Shown here in pieces: positions 42,941-55,129 of a stretch of 64,000 nt of DNA (position 1 is its first letter; each line of letters begins with the position of its first letter). The notes under the pieces are model-generated. The model searched no databases and was not told the DNA's origin. It was given only the letters and a program-made list of their open reading frames with translations. Source of the stretch: Lunularia cruciata. Lineage: Eukaryota > Streptophyta > Marchantiopsida > Lunulariales > Lunulariaceae. Position numbers and translations under genes: made by a program. The stretch is taken from positions 62,434,001-62,498,000 of the forward strand of contig OX419757.1 of NCBI GenBank assembly GCA_948567375.1, given 5' to 3'.

Positions 42941-44145
42941 CCACACTTGCACTAGGACGTCTAAGAGCCATGGATGTTGCTGCAATGCCTAAGATAGCAA
43001 GACTAGGGAAGTCTAAGTTGCCTCTCAACCTCTCCTCTTTGTGGGTCCAACTCCACCGATGCTCCTCTAGGCTCTAGATCACGTATTGCATTCCTAGTCA
43101 TCGTTGCAAATGCATCCACTTGTGCTGCTCTGCACATGAAGTCCAAAGCATCTTTATCACCAGCATATGAGGTGGAAGCCTCATCACCCAAATCTGATCT
43201 CCTCTGAGCAATGGCTATACTAGCCAATCTCTACTCCAATTGCTCAATCCAAGTAGCCATAACTGTATCAAAAGTAAGGGTATGTACCACACCTCTACTA
43301 GGTGTAGATCCTCTATCACCACCTCTACCACCTTGTCCTCCATGAAATAGAGCTCCTCTACTACATGCCATAGTAGCCTTACCACTCTGTAACTTTGAGT
43401 GTAGGTCAAAGCACCCGTCACTAGTGTGACCAAATCTGTGGCAATGCTCACATTGCCTCTATGTTGGCTGTGATGCACCAAAGGTATTAGGTCCACTGCC
43501 CTGAGTATACTCTCTCCTATGGTGAGGTCCACCACAAGTCCAACAAGCAACACTACCACTCATTGGCTATTGCCGACCCAAAAATGAAGGTAAGGTCTAA
43601 CTACAGTAGGCCTTCCACTTGCTCTATAGGATCTAGGCTGTCCACCCTATTCTCAAAAACCAACTGGGCATGGTGCACTCTATTGCACTCTAGAAGACGT
43701 CACAACCGTGGATGAGATCTCCCTACCAAATCCAAATGTCACCACCCTCTCTTGCACCATGTTGAGCTCAATACGCTCAGCCAAACCAAAAAAACATTGC
43801 CAAAGTGGGCAAAGTAGCATGTAACAACATAGCATCACAAACTCTACGTCCCAACTCTTTGTCTGGTATTCCATACCAAAACCAAACTGCCTGGGCCTCA
43901 ATAACTCCTTGAGTGAAACTGATCAGCCGCCTCATGCAAGTGTATGCCTTGCGTAGGCTCTCTCCAGCCTTCTACTAGAACTTCTATAAGCTCCTCAACT
44001 TGTCAGTCCACACTCCTTGGTAGTTCTGCCTCAAACATTGGAAGAACTCCACCATGGGGTTAAACATTGGTACCACATCACCTCATGTAATGGTACCTCC
44101 ATTAAGTAGCTCAATTGGAGAATAAACTAATCATTATCTTAAAAA
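42941..44145 (-). pseudogene. Gag of element H
   Basis: The minus-strand Gag core reads VEFFQCLRQNYQGVWTDKL, RKAYTCMRRLISFTQGV, EAQAVWFWYGIPDKELGRR and LAERIELNMVQERVVTFG (43,690-44,060). The zinc knuckle is CEHCHRFGHTSDGC (43,411-43,452). The Gag tail (IRDLEPRGASVELDPQRG) is at 43,003-43,227. It packages RNA in particles of intact relatives. Stops (for example after LRSL) break it. The 5' end joins relic E4 at about 44,145. Confidence 0.8.
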
Positions 44146-45148
44146 ATCAAGTCCATATCTTAACTTAAAATCTTCTCCAAAACCTAATGTCAACCTTACA
44201 CAATCTCTCTAAGTCCTCTATGTATAATATCCGTAACATCATCTCAGAAATGTCATAATGAATTATAGGGTATACAAAAAGATCAAAATTTATTTGTGTA
44301 AATCCAATGCTCTCTTCCTATGATATCTCTTCAAATGAGGTCTCATAGCTTTCTTTTTTCTAATATAAAATTGTAAAAAAAATATTCTCATACCATTTAG
44401 AGAAGTCTTGGCAGTAGAAAAAAAAAGCTTAAGCTAGGCCCCCTCTTACCCAAGATAAACTTATAATGGCTATAAAGGTGATGCACCATATACTTAGAAG
44501 ATGGGAACCAAACTCCATTACATTCTCTAAGAATAAAACTCTTAAGCACCTCCAGAACTCAAGCATTGCTCATTAAATTACTGAAAGAGAGATAGTTTTA
44601 AATGAAAGGATGATGAGTACCTCCATATATTTTGGTATATATAATATTGGAATTCTTATAAAAACAGGGATTAAGTACTATAGTAATTCAATACATTGAG
44701 CAAAAAGTTATCTAAAGTCAAAAGTCAAAAGTCAAAAGTATAATATCCAAACTCATAAGAAAAGTCATGTGAGTATATGGTCTTATCTTAACTCAACATC
44801 TAAGTCAAGGATTACTTCATCTGCCCTTTCCTTGGACTATAAAAAAATATCTACATCAAAAAGGATTATGGACCAAAGAGCTTGCATCTCTTTCCTCAGC
44901 CAAATATTTAGGAATAATACAAAATCAAAACATTAGAATCCAACATAGTGGTGCTCACATTTTCAAACTCCTCTAAACATTGGTCATTCATATCTTTGCT
45001 ATGACCAAGTCCAGCTAATTATAGCTAATTTAGAAATTTGGTTAAATTCCATATAGATAATATCTTTCAAAATAAATACCAAACTAAATATCCTTATTCA
45101 TCATACATGTATCCTTATTCATCATACATGTACCCATGGGTTTTATAG
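44146..45148 (-). mobile_element. Relic E4: 5' leader, primer site and LTR of an E-family element
   Basis: It aligns, much diverged, with 38,500-39,464: leader (aatgtcataatgaattatagggtatac), primer-site remnant (gaagtcttggcagtag, about 44,403-44,418), then an LTR from about 44,426 to 45,148 (ending cccatgggttttatag). Internal coding parts are missing. The high divergence makes it the oldest E-family copy in the window. Confidence 0.7.
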
Positions 45149-46450
45149 GTTGCTTTAAATATGAGTACCATTTCTGTGACAACAAATGTGGTAATGTTAG
45201 GGATTGAACTTTTGTGTATGCGCAAAATAATCTTGAACAACATATTAAAACCTATAACTCCAAATGTACAATCTCAAGAACATTTGAGAAGTTGATGTTA
45301 GATTTGTTGACTTTGAATGTTAATTTGATAGTTAAGAAGACCATTGATGGGTTGCTTTCATGTGAATGGGACCTCTTTTAATCTCAAAAAAATCCAAGCC
45401 AAGCAACAAGGAGGTGATACAACATATCCTTTCTTCCTTCATGATAGAAGTGAGAAAGAATAGTAGTTGGTATTTTAAAAGTGGTGCTACCTCCCATTGC
45501 AATAGCTACTAAACTTTTTTTCATACATAGAACCATAGTAAGGCCACAATTGCTAGAGTGTACACTCTCCATAACAAGAAAATTCCTTGTTCTTGTTGAT
45601 CAACATAGAGTATAAAATCTTTGTTATGTACCTTTTGTTAAGAAAAATCTTCTTTCTATTAGCAAGCTTATGGACAAAAGACATATAGCTCTCTTTGACT
45701 CTCAAAGTTGCATATATTTGGTGAAAATTCAAGGAAATTTTTTCATTGCAAAGATATCGATCCTACAAATAATCTACATAAGCTATGCACATTTGCCCTA
45801 TAAATCTTCATGCTTGCTATATCTTGATATTCATGAATGTTCATAGATGGGTCTATTTTCTTTAGACAAAGGATTGTGCACTTTAACAATTCAAAAAAAA
45901 CATAAAAAGTTAATGGCAATTTAAAATTGGCCAGTTAAGAATATATATATATATATAGGGGTGTGGAATACCTATCTATGGCATTTACTGGCTTTTATGT
46001 GTAGATAAAATTCACCACTTATTGATTTATACAAAAATACCACAACAAAATGAAGTTTCTAAGCATAACAATCAAACTATCTTGGTGATGAAAGTCCTAA
46101 TTACAAGATTGACCAATTCACTATAAGATGAAGCTACCAAAATTTCTACTTACCTACTTAATTGAACTTTTCCATAAGCAATGAATATGGCTATACTTTC
46201 TCAACATCTTATTGATACAATTCCAAATTTTAAACATCTTTGAGTCTTTGTTGTGCATCCTCTATTCTATTCTTCAACATACATGAAAAACTTGATCCCA
46301 AGTCCATCCTCATAATCTCTATTTGTTTTGGTAGCCAATCAAAATCATATCATTATCATGACTTTGTCAAACACAAAATATTTTCAATAAGAATGTCAAG
46401 TTGAAGAAGAACTTATTTGGACTTACTAGTCAACCTTCCAATATTCTTGA
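45149..46450 (+). mobile_element. Ty1/copia relic (plus strand)
   Basis: The plus-strand translation gives protease SSWYFKSGATSHC (about 45,460-45,495; active copies have DSGA), pre-integrase CYVPFVKKNLLSISKLMDKRH (about 45,632-45,690), and an integrase start (MGLFSLDKG, 45,846 on). Frames break repeatedly. An (AT)n run at 45,942-45,956 follows. RT is not readable and 46,000-46,450 is only inferred to belong. Confidence 0.65.
45942..45956. repeat. (AT)n microsatellite
   Basis: A short run of AT dinucleotides inside the copia relic. Confidence 0.85.
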
Positions 46451-47589
46451 TGATAAATTTGATGTGTCACTTCCCGTTGTAATGAAAAAAAGCCCTCACC
46501 TCCTCATGATCAATTTGATCTATTACTTCACTCTATGATAACAAAGAGCCTCTTCACCAATTCCTTTTGCTTGTCCATAGATATCGTGGTGATCCCATTT
46601 CTTCAAAATTTTCTTTTGTTGATCAAATCATGCTTAAGTGCAAGGGAAAGACCACAGAGAGTTGTAATTACTATGAGAATACCCCTAAAAGGAGATTGGC
46701 ACTTATAGTTGTGTCACAAAAAATCCAAAATGAGTAGCACTCAGACGGATGTAGGATAATCTTGAGTGCTTGGAGGAGGATTAGCACTCGGAGTGATGTA
46801 GTACCATCTATGAGTGCTCAAAGGATTTTGAGCACTTGGAATGCTTACCAATTAGGCACTTAAAGGCCCAAGTTCCAAGTACCATTTGCACTTACAATTA
46901 AGTGCCACCAAGATTTGAATGCACTGCCATATCAATTGGGAGTTGCCTCCAAGGACTGTTTCACTCAAGACAACCATTGGCACTCAATGGGCATGCTTGG
47001 CACATGGAAATGAGTGGGGGAGAATCATTTGCATATATTAGAAATAAACCTGACCAAACATGTCATGCAGATGCCTTTCCATGTGTGGATGGCAAGTGCA
47101 CACTTGCGCCTTAACTGCCAAAGGGTTGAAGAATGGCCAAGGATTTATAATATAAAATGAAGAGTTTGGCAGAATTTGCACTTTTTGTAGAGTCATTCAC
47201 TCATATTGCTGAGTGCTTGCACTTCACCTAGAACCATGAGAGTACATTTAGCATTTTTTAGCAAGGTAGCACTTGGAGTGATTCTCAACACTCAAAGTGA
47301 TGTGGAGTACTCAAAGTAGAATGAGCCGATGCTCTCCCTTTCCTTTTACTATTGAGAAACATGGTACTTATGCTAAGAACATTAAAAATATTCCATAGGC
47401 CATCCTTAGGTCTCCTTTAATAAAGGACCATGCATTGTAGGACTATAGTGATCCTGGGCAAACATTTTTTGGGTTCTTGCTTTGGAACTAGGACTGGACA
47501 AACTTCACCATGATTCATGAGATAAAAGGAAAGAAGAAGAAGATACCATGGAAAATGAGAAGAAATCCCTATAGTTGGACAAAGGACCA
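46451..47589. other. Unassigned; possible LTR or promoter region
   Basis: No gene is recognised; the 70-codon frame at 46902 has no motif. A striking density of words like gcactc, gagtgct and cacttgg occurs at 46,730-46,850 and 47,270-47,310 (for example agcactcggagtgatgtag and agcacttggagtgat). A TATA-like tataatataaaa lies at about 47,146. It could be the LTR of an unidentified element whose domain follows at 47,590. Confidence 0.35.
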
Positions 47590-48060
47590 CTAGCAAATGG
47601 TACTTGGCTTGGATGCAGAGTACCATTCAAGAGCAATGGCCTTGGACTCAAAATTTGTAGACAAGGAGTTGATAACCAAGATCAAGGCCACTTTCAACAA
47701 TAAGAGGTCCAATAAAAATGGGTAGAGAGAGCCAATAACAAAGACCCTACACAAAGAGCCATAGTGGAGGTAGTTACAAAACCCTTCAAACCACCCAAAC
47801 AAATCACCTACTTGAAAAATGGCCAAGCAATCTTTTTTCTTACATGTACTCAAGCGAGCCTATGGATTGAGCACAAATTTTTGATTGACAAGCCAAGATC
47901 CTACACCAAGACTTTGAGGAGGACAAGGTTGCTAACTACCTTGTTTACTTTGCTATCCATTATCACATGGGAACCAACCTCCTCACTAAAGGAGAAAGGA
48001 AGAAGTTCCCCACCACTTTCATCTTGCATGTTATTTTGATGACCAATGTGAAGGACCAAT
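47590..48060 (+). pseudogene. Distant homologue of the LTR-encoded conserved domain
   Basis: Plus strand, one frame with two stops: LFSYMYSSEPMD-AQIF then VYFAIHYHMGTNLLTKGERKK (47,830-48,000). It aligns with FFHKLFAGEQINWARCF and PFAAHFYLGLNLL-AERNR of the element B LTR protein at the same spacing. The Trp position after Asp is TGA here (TGG decay). The surrounding DNA is otherwise unrelated to family A/B, so this is a second family with the same protein. Confidence 0.55.
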
Positions 48061-48480
48061 GTTGATTGCCAAGTCCATAGTAGCGGTTTCATCTTGTGGT
48101 TTGCATAGCCCATGAAAAAGTAAACTAGTTTGGTTTATCTTTATAAAGATGGAGTATGTTGTATGACATATTCCACAATTGAGCTATTGCCATGTGAGCA
48201 ATCTATATACACATATACAATTGGCCACCAAGAGTATGATCTTGTCCTTTCCAATGGCTTATGTATATAGATAGTGGAGAGTTGAGAGAGAGGGACGGTG
48301 TGTTTAAGTTTTAGTCTCCAACAAAAGGAGAATGTCGGGAGTGAGAGTTGTAGTAGAGAGCAAACATTAGAGTGTGGGAGGAAGCATTTGAGCAAGAGGT
48401 GTCCCATACTCCCAATCTACCACTCCCTTTTCTCATCAAGCTTTAGATTCTATACAATGATAGTTTATGGTATTGGGTGG
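48061..48480. other. Unassigned flank of element G
   Basis: No gene is seen. A TATA-like tatgtatataga (about 48,260) with a purine-rich stretch after it could be a promoter of the disrupted element, but there is no supporting copy. The last pentamer (ggtgg) is the candidate left duplication of G. Confidence 0.35.
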
Positions 48481-49234
48481 TGTAATACTCTGAGGATAGG
48501 AGACCTGAAGAGAAACACACCATGAGAAACACACACTTTCACACTCAAACTCCGATGCCCCAAAGGAGCACCTTCTCTTTATTATATAGGCAAAGCAGAT
48601 CTCCTCCAATGAAGCTCCACCATAGGATTAGGTACATAGATAGGTGACATGTCAGCAAGTTCCACCCTTGGATTACTTACTTGGATGGGTGACATGTCGG
48701 TCCTGGTCCTATCTGGTTGGTCAAATGAGCTTTGACTGGAGGAAATCTTTTAGGGAATCTTCCTGTAGGAATCTCAAAATCATGTGGGTGAGGTACAGTT
48801 GGAAAGCTCTCAACAAGACAAAGCAAGGGGAAAGGAAGGCCAGCCTTTCCTTTGTTAGGTGAGGAATCTGCACATTTTTTAGGCCTAATTCACCCGTTTA
48901 GGCCACCGAAATTGCCTTCAAAGATTTCAAGCATATTTTGGTTCCAACTCTATTAGTAGAAGTCCCTTTTGATGATACCTCTTTCTGATCTATTCAGTCC
49001 ATCCTGTGTAACATCTTTTCAGATGTTACCAACCCAATTCTCACCTTCAAATCATATGTCTAGTAATTGGTCCTAAGGTTTTCAAATCTATTTTGGTTTT
49101 CTGCCTTATTAGTAGAAGTATCCTTTTGGTGATACTTCTATCTGATCTATTTTGACCATCATGTATAACATCATTCCAAATGTTACCAAACCAAATTTCA
49201 CATCTAGATCATATTGCTAGCTCTTGGTATTACA
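48481..49234 (-). mobile_element. 3' LTR of element G (754 bp)
   Basis: Homologous along its length to 54375-55129 and to 23816-24558. Adjoined inward by the plus-strand aacttccctccttttaag, i.e. minus-strand polypurine tract AAAAGGAGGGAAGTT. Confidence 0.9.
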
Positions 49235-49530
49235 AACTTCCCTCCTTTTAAGATGCAACGTCCTTGTTGTGCAACTGTTGCTCAAATGCTTGCACCAACA
49301 CCGGTGCATGTGTCAAATTGGCAGCGGGTTCCCATGTTGCTTCATAGAGGGGGTAACCTTTCCGCTGGACAAGATAATCCACCCGTGGATGACGAGTACC
49401 ACGCATGCATTTTTGGAGAATACGCTCCACTTCATATTCCTTGTTGCCATCAATGAATGTCGGACAAGGTCAAATGTCTTGTGTGGAATGACCCAAGCCT
49501 GATCAGGGAGCATATCTGCATAGTAGTGAA
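49235..49530 (-). pseudogene. Chromodomain at the integrase C-terminus (element G)
   Basis: The minus strand reads ERILQKCMRGTRHPRVDYLV, KGYPLYEATWEPAANL, then APVLVQAFEQQL (49,248-49,430). This is the chromo fold: V-x-Y-L-V strand, GY, and the W-E-P aromatic/acidic signature that contacts methylated histone tails. Upstream TFDLVRHSLMATRN belongs to the integrase tail in a shifted frame. KW before GYP is replaced by QR, and the shift separates it from integrase. Confidence 0.85.
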
Positions 49531-50640
49531 ATATGGAACACTAGATGGATCTTCATGTGTGGTGGTAGCTCAAGGTGATAGGCCATAGCGCCAACTCAAT
49601 GGAGAATTGAGAAAGGCCCAATAAAACGAGGTCTGAGCTTACAAGGTCCCACTAATGTGAGGTTGGTTGTCAATAGATACACCTAATCCCCAACATTGAA
49701 CTCCATGTGCCTACAGTGTGCATCAACATACTGCTTTTGGTGATTTTGTGCAATCTGTAATTTGTGCTTAGCGTTCTCCACCCCTTGTTGGATTCTAGAA
49801 ACAAATGTGTTGACTACATCAACCTTGGTAGCCACCGGACGGATCTTCATCAAGCTGGAAGGTGTGAAGGGATGCTCACCATACATGAGGAAGAATGGAG
49901 TGACCTGGGTGGATGCATTCACTGAATTGTTGTATGCAAATTCCACCAACGGGAGTAGGGTGTCCCACCTCTCTTGCTCTTCTAAGGTGAAGCCGTGTAA
50001 CATGTCTTCGATAAGCCCGCTTGGTTTGTCCATCTATTTGTGGGTGGTAAGTTGTGGACATGGCCAACTTGGTGTTGAAGGAACCAAAGAGGGTGCACCA
50101 AATCAAACTGGTGAATTGAGTACCCCTATCGGTGATGAGTACTCAAGACAAGCCATGGTGAGAGAAGACTGCATCTAAGTATAATTGAGCATCTGAGTAT
50201 AATTAAGTTGTGGAGCGGTCACCTCCTTGGTGGTAGGACATACATGAGTCATTTTGCTGAGCCGGTCCACAAAGACCATGATGGAGTCGAATCCTGATGT
50301 GGTCTTGGGTAATTCACATACGAGATCCATACACACTTGTTCCCAATGTTGTGTAGGAGTGGGGAGAGGTTGCAAGAGCCTTGCATGAGCTTGATTAGAA
50401 GCCTTGCATGAGCATGATTAGAAGCTTTGTTCTGTTGACAACATAAGCAATTGTGCACGTAGTCCATCACATCATTGTTCATCTTGGGCCAATAGTAATG
50501 GCGTTGGACTGCATCCAAGGTCTTGTCCACTCCAAAATGACCTGCAATGGTCGAATCATGACATTCCGCTAGAATGGTGGTGCGCAATTTTGGGACATTT
50601 GGAATCCACAATCTGCCATCACAAAAGGTGAGTCCTTGGG
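49531..50640 (-). pseudogene. Integrase (element G)
   Basis: The minus-strand zinc finger is HDSTIAGHFGVDKT...CLCCQQNK (50,430-50,580). Core: DLVCELPKT (first Asp, about 50,320-50,345), TKLAMSTTYHPQIDGQTKRA (50,011-50,070). The catalytic Glu of the usual DGQTER motif is Lys (codon 50,020-50,022), which would abolish strand transfer. C-terminal ERWDTLLPLVEFAYNNSVN and FFLMYGEHP follow. Frame breaks lie near 50,180 and 50,035. Confidence 0.82.
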
Positions 50641-51960
50641 TGTTGGTGATGCCTTTGGATGATTTCCCTTCTACAATCTATGGATCAGTTTTTGTAGCCA
50701 CAAGAATCTCTAGAATCTAGGGGTAATCTGAACCTCTGCCACCAAATTGTTTGCCATTGGCATGCGTGTGAATGCATATGCAAGTTGCTTCTTACCTTCA
50801 ACGTATGTGATTGTCATGTTGAAGCGTTGTCACCACTCTGCCCATCAAATCTGGTGACGAGATAGATCCTTCTGCATCTTGAGGTAGACTAGAGGTTTAT
50901 GGTCTGTCTTTATCACAAATGCCTTCTCACCTAGATAGTGCTTCCAATGCTTGGTTGCCAGGACAATGGCCAACTCTTCTTGTTCTTTGGTGTGATAGTT
51001 GTGCTCTACTGGTAACAACTTTTGACAAAAAAATGCAATGGGATGCCATCCGTCATGCCACTCTTGTTGTAGGATTGCTCCGATTGTTATGTTTGATGCA
51101 TCTATAGCCAACTTGATTGAACGTTTTGGGTCATACCACTTCAAGATTGGTGCATGTAGCAAGGCGGCTTTCAATTCTTGAAAGGCCAACTCTTGTGTGG
51201 TTCCCCATGTCCACTTCTTCCCCTTGCCTAGCAGTGTTGTTAAAGGTTGTGCAACCTTGGAGAAGTCCTTGACAAATCGATGATAGAATCCCGTCAAACC
51301 CAAGAAGCTCTTGAGTTGAGTCTAATCTTTTGGGGCACTCCACTTTTGAATGACCTCTCTTTTATTTGTCAATACTTGAATACCTTCTGCACTTACTCTT
51401 TGCCACAAGTAGTCTACTTCAGACTTGCCAAACTCACACTTTGAGATTTTGGCATACAATCAATTCTATCTTAGAATCTGGAGGACTTCTCATAGATGTT
51501 GTTTGTGTTCCATCATCGTGCTACTGTATACTAAGCTGTCATCCAGGAAGACAATGACAGACTTGTCCAAATATGGACAAAACATGTCATTCATTAGACT
51601 CATGAAAGTGGCAGGTGCGTTGGTGAGACCAAAAGGTATCACAAGATACTCAAAGTGGCCATACCTGGTTCAAAAGGCAGTCTTGTACACATCCTCCTCT
51701 GCAATTCGGATTTGATTGTAACCGCTCCGCAAATCTAGTTTGGTGAAGTGTCTAGCTCCATTGAGTTGATCAAATAGATCATCCATGCGAGGTAAGGGGT
51801 ATTCGTTCTTCACTATTTGTTGATTGAGACCCCGATAGTCAATGCACATGCGCATTGTATCATCTTTCTTCTTCACAAACAAGACCAGAGCCCCATATGG
51901 TGATATGTTGGGTTGGATGAACCCTTTCTACAGCATATCCTCAATTTGATTCTTGCACTC
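50641..51960 (-). pseudogene. Reverse transcriptase and RNase H (element G)
   Basis: [55 protein letters not shown] (51,670-51,882); catalytic FLDD 51,538-51,549; GLTGFYHRFVKDFSKVAQPL. RNase H: LAIDASNITIGAIL, KEQEELAIVLATKHW, KTDHKPLVYL (50,845-51,200). Catalytic residues are present but frames change near 51,660 and 51,330. Confidence 0.85.
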
Positions 51961-52620
51961 TTCCAACTCATGAGGTGATAGGCAATATGGGGCCTTACAA
52001 GGCGGTGTCTTCCCCGGGAGTGTCTCAATTTTATGATCTACTCTCCTTTTTGGTGGTAATCTTGAGGGTAGATCATCAACAAAGACATCTTGAAACTCAT
52101 TTATGACATCCTTCAATTTCTCAAGAATTTTTCCCTCGAATTGTGCATTGTGGACTTCTCTTATTAGACCCATGAAACACCTATCAGTCTTACAGATAGC
52201 TATTGTCCCTATGACATAGAGAGGCAATTATTGCCTAAGTGGTTTTTCTCTAACCCCAATGATCGACCACTGGTGGGTTCTCACTACTTTCTTCCTCCAA
52301 TCTACCATAGGGTTGTAATGCTCCATCCATGGCATACCTAAGATTGCATCATAACAAGCTGATGGTATCACTTGCCACTCAATTGCTTCTTGATATTTTC
52401 CTACAAAGAGTGTTACCTACTTGGGTAATGATTCAATCCTCTCTGTTTGTCCGTTAGGTAACTCTACTTCTTCATTCTCATCTCTCTCTAGATCCATTCC
52501 CAATTTTATTGCAATAGAATGAGATAGGAAGTTCTTTGTGGCTCCCGGATCAATTAACACTCTCACTAGGTTGCCTTCTAAGACCCCATTCACTACAATC
52601 AATCGTGAGGTTGCTTTTTG
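51961..52620 (-). pseudogene. Aspartic protease and linker (element G)
   Basis: The minus-strand active site VRVLIDPGATKNFLSHSIA (about 52,515-52,570) keeps the Asp. Downstream linker GKILEKLKDVINEFQDVF and DDLPSRLPPKRRVDHKIE leads into RT. A stop and shift fall between (52,230-52,416). Confidence 0.8.
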
Positions 52621-53790
52621 GTACCTTTGTGCGCTCGTCTTCGTCCTTCCTTTGCTTTTCTGCTTCCTTATTGAGCAAATAAGGCCGTGAGATACATTTA
52701 CTGGTGATCTTTGTTTTCCAAAGTGATTTCCACCTCCTCCTCCTCCTCTTCAATGCGTCTCTCTATGTTGTTCAAAGATCACCTGTATGAAGGTCGAGGG
52801 CCTCTGGGAAGTCTAGCATGACAATTGGTAGATATATGCCCAATAAGACCACAATTGTAACAACGGCGTTGTTCTCCTCAAGGTCCTTCTCCTTGTGGGA
52901 TCCATCTCTTTGTTCTTCTGCCCGTCCCCATTCTCCTTGAAGCGGTTGTGCTCCTCGGTCTCAAAACTGAAGGTTGCCCAGTTCCATCGGTACTGGTCCA
53001 CCCATGGGTGACATTTTTGCCCAATAATGTTGAGGTGGGACTACTCCTTCACCTCCACCTAATGCTCCTACTATTCTTTACGTGCAAGCAATGGCTTCAA
53101 ATACCATGCGAGGATTTTGTACCATGACTTCTTGGCAAATCCGCTCCTTCAACCCTCATTTGAAATTATTGAGAGCCTCTACTGGACTCATGTTGGTTAT
53201 TGCGACTTCTAGATCCAGAAATGCCTCCACATACTCTTGTATGTTGTTCTTTTGTTTCAATCCCCATAGTCGGATCCGGGCCATCTGCACAGAATTCACC
53301 AATTGGAAATTCTTCAGCAATCCTTCTTGCATTGCTGTCCATGTGACCTCTTTTCTCTCGGCCAACATGGATTGTTCCCAAGTGTTGTACCATGTGAGGG
53401 CTTTATCGATCAAGTACCCACATGCAAACACGCGTGCAGCATGCTCAGTGATATCTGTTGAGAACAACCAAAAATATCAATTCATTCTCAAGATCCAGTT
53501 CTCCAATACCTTCCATTGTACATTGCCCCTTGTAAGGCTCGATGTTGTAGGTCTTCTTCATCCAAAGTAGTAATGTGGCTTCATCATTGATAGGGTTTGT
53601 AGGCACGAGTGCCTCTCTAAGTACTTCAGTCGTAGGTATTGGATTTTGGGACGGCTCTTCTTCTTGCATTGCTTGATCATTCCGGAGGGGCTGCACTTCA
53701 CTTTGTAATGCCTCCATGGTCATCTTAATCTCTCAAAATTTGTTCAACATCCCCTGCATTCCTTGCACCAACTCCTACAACTGCGGATCC
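52621..53790 (-). pseudogene. Gag (element G)
   Basis: The knuckle at 52,821-52,862 encodes a CX2CX4HX4C finger of the form CYNCGLIGHIS-C. Gag core: ALTWYNTWEQSMLAERKEVT, WTAMQEGLLKNF, IQEYVEAFLDLEVAI (53,156-53,467). An N-terminal acidic segment is at 53,445-53,723. Colinear with F gag. Confidence 0.8.
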
Positions 53791-54360
53791 ATGGTTCTTG
53801 TAACACTCAATTATTATATCCTAAACTTCAATAGAGAGTTAATATGATCACTTTGGAGGGCGCACAAACTATTGGAACTACCATTGGGACCTCAGAAGCT
53901 ACCACTTGTTGGTAATATTCCTCACCAAAATTCCTGACCACAAAATCCCTAAACATCACTTTTGGTCTCACTACATAACAAATTTCTACTTGAGTGTTAA
54001 AAGAAAAGGATTTGGGATATTCAAATCCATCATAACAAAATGTAAATTGTCAAATCCCACTCTCTATTGTAAATCACTACAGGCAAAATCATTGGGTTTG
54101 GCGAATTCATTATTGTATCCATGAACTCTGCTCCGAAGTGAAAAACCAAATACACTCTCACTTGCTTGCATTGAATGTACATAATCTTGATGTTCAATGG
54201 ATTCAAGAATGGAAAGCGAGGCACTAGATATTGTCCTCCCGGAGCATCCATTCTATCATCCTAATCTACCAATTACACCAGAATGTCTCTCCTCAAAATT
54301 ACTCACTCTTAGTAGTCCATGTTTTCCCAAGAGGGGTGATCTACTTTCTTGGACAACACA

Positions 54361-54373
54361 TGCTCTGATACCA
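54361..54373 (-). promoter_or_regulatory. Primer-binding site of element G (initiator Met tRNA)
   Basis: The minus strand reads TGGTATCAGAGCA, a full match to the plant tRNA-iMet type site, one base beyond the 5' LTR. Confidence 0.92.
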
Positions 54374-54374
54374 T

Positions 54375-55129
54375 TGTAATACTCCAAGGATAGGAGACCT
54401 AAAGAGAAACACACCATGAGAGACACACACTTTCACACTCAAACTCCGATGCCCCAAAGGAGCACCTTCTCTTTATTATATAGGCAAAGCGGATCTCCTC
54501 CAATGAAGCTCCACCATAAGATTAGATACATAGATAGGTGACATGTCAGCAAGCTCCACCCTTGGATTACCTACTTGTATGGGTGACATGTCGGTCCTGG
54601 TCCTATCTGGTTGGTCAAACGAGCTTTGACCAAAGGGAATCTTTTAGAGAATCTTCCTGTAGGAATCTCAAAATCATATGGGTGAGGTACCGTTGGAAAG
54701 CTCTTGACAGGACAAAGCACAGGGAAGGGAAGGCCATCCTTACCTCTGTTGGGTGGGGAATTTGCACATTTTTTAGGCCTAATTCATCCGTTTAGGCCTC
54801 CAAAATTGCCTTCAAAGATTTCAGGCATATTTCGGTTCCAACTCTATTAGTAGAAGTCCCCTTTTGGTGATACCTCTTTTTGATCTATTCAGTCTATCTT
54901 GTGTAACATCCTTCCAGATGTTATCAACCCAATTCTCACCTTCAAATCATATGTCTAGCTATTGGTTCTAAGGTTTTCAAATCTATTTTGGTTTTCTGCA
55001 CTATTAGTAGAAGTACTCTTTTGGTGATACTTCTATCTGATCTATTTTGACCATCATGTATAACATCATTCCAAATGTTACCAAACCAAATTTCACATCT
55101 AGATCATATGGCTAGCTCTTGGTATTACA
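54375..55129 (-). mobile_element. 5' LTR of element G (755 bp)
   Basis: TGTAATACC...GTATTACA on the minus strand. Its partner is 48481-49234, with differences scattered at a few percent by eye, so G is older than E2. Confidence 0.9.

Larger units (their letters stand above)
40104..44145 (-). mobile_element. Element H: Ty3/gypsy relic carrying a DNA methyltransferase domain
   Basis: Minus-strand order, right to left: Gag core (43,690-44,060), zinc knuckle (43,411-43,452), Gag tail (43,003-43,227), linker, cytosine-5 methyltransferase (41,515-42,480), RT (41,170-40,104). RNase H begins (VHTDW) but is cut at 40104 by E1; integrase and LTRs are not present. The RT is unlike those of B, E, F or G (GDY-PINQ, FLPFGLKNAPAKF, LKLHPGKCWFFHEQVEYLGH). 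Many stops show it is old. Gypsy elements with captured cytosine methyltransferases have, to my knowledge, been described in a charophyte alga. Confidence 0.82.
48481..55129 (-). mobile_element. Element G: full-length chromovirus (Ty3/gypsy, minus strand)
   Basis: 3' LTR 48481-49234, polypurine tract, chromodomain, integrase, RNase H, RT, protease, Gag, primer site, 5' LTR 54375-55129. Flanking pentamers ggtgg and gatgg differ at one base, an acceptable decayed duplication. LTRs end in TGTAATAC...GTATTACA. The chromodomain after integrase places it in the chromovirus clade, whose integration is guided to chromatin marks. Coding regions have scattered stops, and the integrase catalytic Glu is changed. 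Confidence 0.9.

Noticed and set aside
47590-47853. Minus frame with hydrophobic stretches that could be a membrane protein
   Set aside because: It is the shadow of the plus-strand conserved-domain relic, which has clear homologues in the window.
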